From positions 2,046,001-2,110,000 of the forward strand of contig NC_089445.1 in NCBI RefSeq assembly GCF_026210795.1: DNA of 64,000 bases. The letters run 5' to 3'. Shown piece after piece: positions 62,945 through 64,000 of this stretch (its first letter is position 1; each line of letters opens with the position of its first letter). Source of the stretch: Rhizophagus irregularis (taxonomy: Eukaryota; Glomeromycota; Glomeromycetes; Glomerales; Glomeraceae). Below the pieces are notes generated by a model. The model was not told the DNA's origin and searched no databases. It was given only the letters and a program-made list of their open reading frames with translations. The translations under genes and the position numbers were made by a program.

Positions 62945-64000
62945 ATGGTTGAATATAACGCCGGTAAAGCTTCCGAGCTTAAAGACGGACAAATGTAACT
63001 AACATAAATTTTTGGTTTCTTTCTCTGATTATTCCTAATATTATCGAAATTTTTTAGGAAAGAAGTTACCGTCGGTAACAATTCCAAGGTACTCCTTGCA
63101 AAAACAGGTGGTCAAATTTATGCTACTTCTCACAAGTGCACTCACTATGGAGTAAGTTTTCAAAGAAATACAATTTATTTCTTGGTTAAATATCAGAATT
63201 TAATTTCATATTTTAACAATTTAGGCACCTCTTGCTAAAGGCGCCTTTTCAAGTGAAGGACGTATTATTTGGTATGTCAATTTATATATTATATTAGTAA
63301 TTTTTTAAATAACAATTATTAAGAGTCTTGAATTTAGTCCTTGGCATGGAGCCTGTTTCAACGTCAAAACCGGAGATATCGGTATGAATCAATGGGATTT
63401 ATCAGAAAATTTAATCTTTTCCATACATCTAAATTTTTTTCATTATTATAAGAGGATTCTCCCGGATTGGATAATCTTCAATCATTAAAGGTAAAAATAA
63501 TAAATTACACTATTATCTAAATTAATTTTGTTTCTCACCAAAATTTTACCATGATTAGGTTACTGTTAAAGATGATGATATCTATGTGGAAGTTGATGAA
63601 GCAGGTAACGTAATCAAATATTAAGTACAAATTATTTTTATATATTTACAACACAACTCGTCATAACTAATGTTAACCCATAGTGTCTTTATAATTTAAT
63701 TTCAGCATTGAAAGGTGGAAGACGTCCTCCTAGGTGTAAGGTTCATCCATCTCCATTTAACGAAGACGATGTTGTAGTAATCATCGGTGGCGGTGCTGGT
63801 GGTAATACTGCCGCAGAAAAACTTCGTGAGGTATATCTCAGATAAATTATTTACTAGTCTTATTTTTATTGATTTTAATTATGATATTGATACTAGAATG
63901 GGTATGACGGAAGAATCATTCTTGTGAGTCGCGAATCTTACTTGCCTATTGATAGGTTAGTGATCAAAATTAATTGTCTTTATTAAACATTTTCCAAACA
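62945..64000 (+). CDS. AIFM3-like Rieske/FAD oxidoreductase (3' end outside window)
   Basis: N-terminal part of an apoptosis-inducing-factor-like protein: a Rieske 2Fe-2S domain joined to a pyridine-nucleotide-disulfide oxidoreductase. Exons 62945-62994, 63058-63151, 63225-63271, 63338-63381, 63453-63490, 63559-63604, 63706-63830, 63897-63955, continuing past the window. The Rieske ligands are in CTHYGAPLAKGAF (Cys, His) and CPWHGACFNVKTGD (Cys, His), followed by DSPGLDNLQSLKV, all as in AIFM3. The FAD-binding Rossmann motif is VVIIGGGAGGNTAAEKLRE, then GYDGRIILVSRESYLPIDR. The first intron splits a Met codon (GQM). No clear mitochondrial presequence: the protein starts MVEYNAGKASELKDGQM. Partner and substrate unknown; family assignment is firm. 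Confidence 0.9.

Overview
Organism. The window looks like nuclear DNA of an early-diverging, AT-rich fungus, most probably an arbuscular mycorrhizal fungus of the Rhizophagus/Glomus group. Genes are split by many short GT-AG introns (about 50-150 bases). Several genes are fungal in type: 161-residue tropomyosin, IMP-specific 5'-nucleotidase, a fungal-type NADPH oxidase, a Kre9/Knh1-like wall protein and Mrd1. Others are mostly lost from yeasts: AFG2B/SPATA5L1-like AAA ATPase, METTL5, AIFM3-like Rieske flavoprotein. All exon joins below were worked out by hand; for every complete spliced model the exon lengths sum to a multiple of three. Species assignment is inference. Layout. 0-3.8 kb: 3' end of dolichol kinase, then a cytochrome P450. 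5.2-8.6 kb: a 990-residue secreted/membrane protein with EGF-like and furin-like Cys repeats. 10.5-17.7 kb: a divergent pair of likely ribosome-assembly genes, a tandem AAA ATPase (AFG2B type) and MRD1, sharing a 376-base promoter. 18.1-22.9 kb: TAF5 and the mitochondrial GTP/GDP carrier GGC1. 23.6-24.1 kb: a Ser/Thr-rich single-pass membrane protein. 24.6-27.7 kb: CPSF4/Yth1 and tropomyosin, divergent, whose shared promoter plus both first exons has been duplicated in tandem. 28.3-31.4 kb: divergent TFB4 (TFIIH) and METTL5. 33.0-33.5 kb: a small secreted double-psi beta-barrel protein. 34.0-36.3 kb: ISN1. 36.3-43.9 kb: a very AT-rich, CpG-poor gene desert holding a MITE and at least one young polyadenylated retro-insertion. 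43.9-45.5 kb: an NRT2/CrnA nitrate transporter, next to a 2.9-kb region dense in AGATAAG/CTTATCT sites. 48.3-49.6 kb: an unrecognised protein with internal repeats. 51.5-52.2 kb: a second secreted double-psi protein. 53.2-54.5 kb: a class V PLP enzyme. 56.7-57.3 kb: a Kre9/Knh1-like secreted protein. 58.3-60.5 kb: NADPH oxidase. 61.9-62.8 kb: two inverted-repeat elements. 62.9 kb to the end: an AIFM3-like Rieske/FAD protein that runs off the window. How genes relate. There is no operon logic. Three divergent pairs (AFG2B/MRD1, CPSF4/tropomyosin, TFB4/METTL5) are joined by short promoters. Several genes concern RNA and ribosomes (MRD1, AFG2B, METTL5, CPSF4, TAF5, TFB4). Another set is secretory or surface (dolichol kinase, EGF/furin protein, two double-psi proteins, Kre9-like protein, NADPH oxidase). 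No rRNA, tRNA or CRISPR array was seen.
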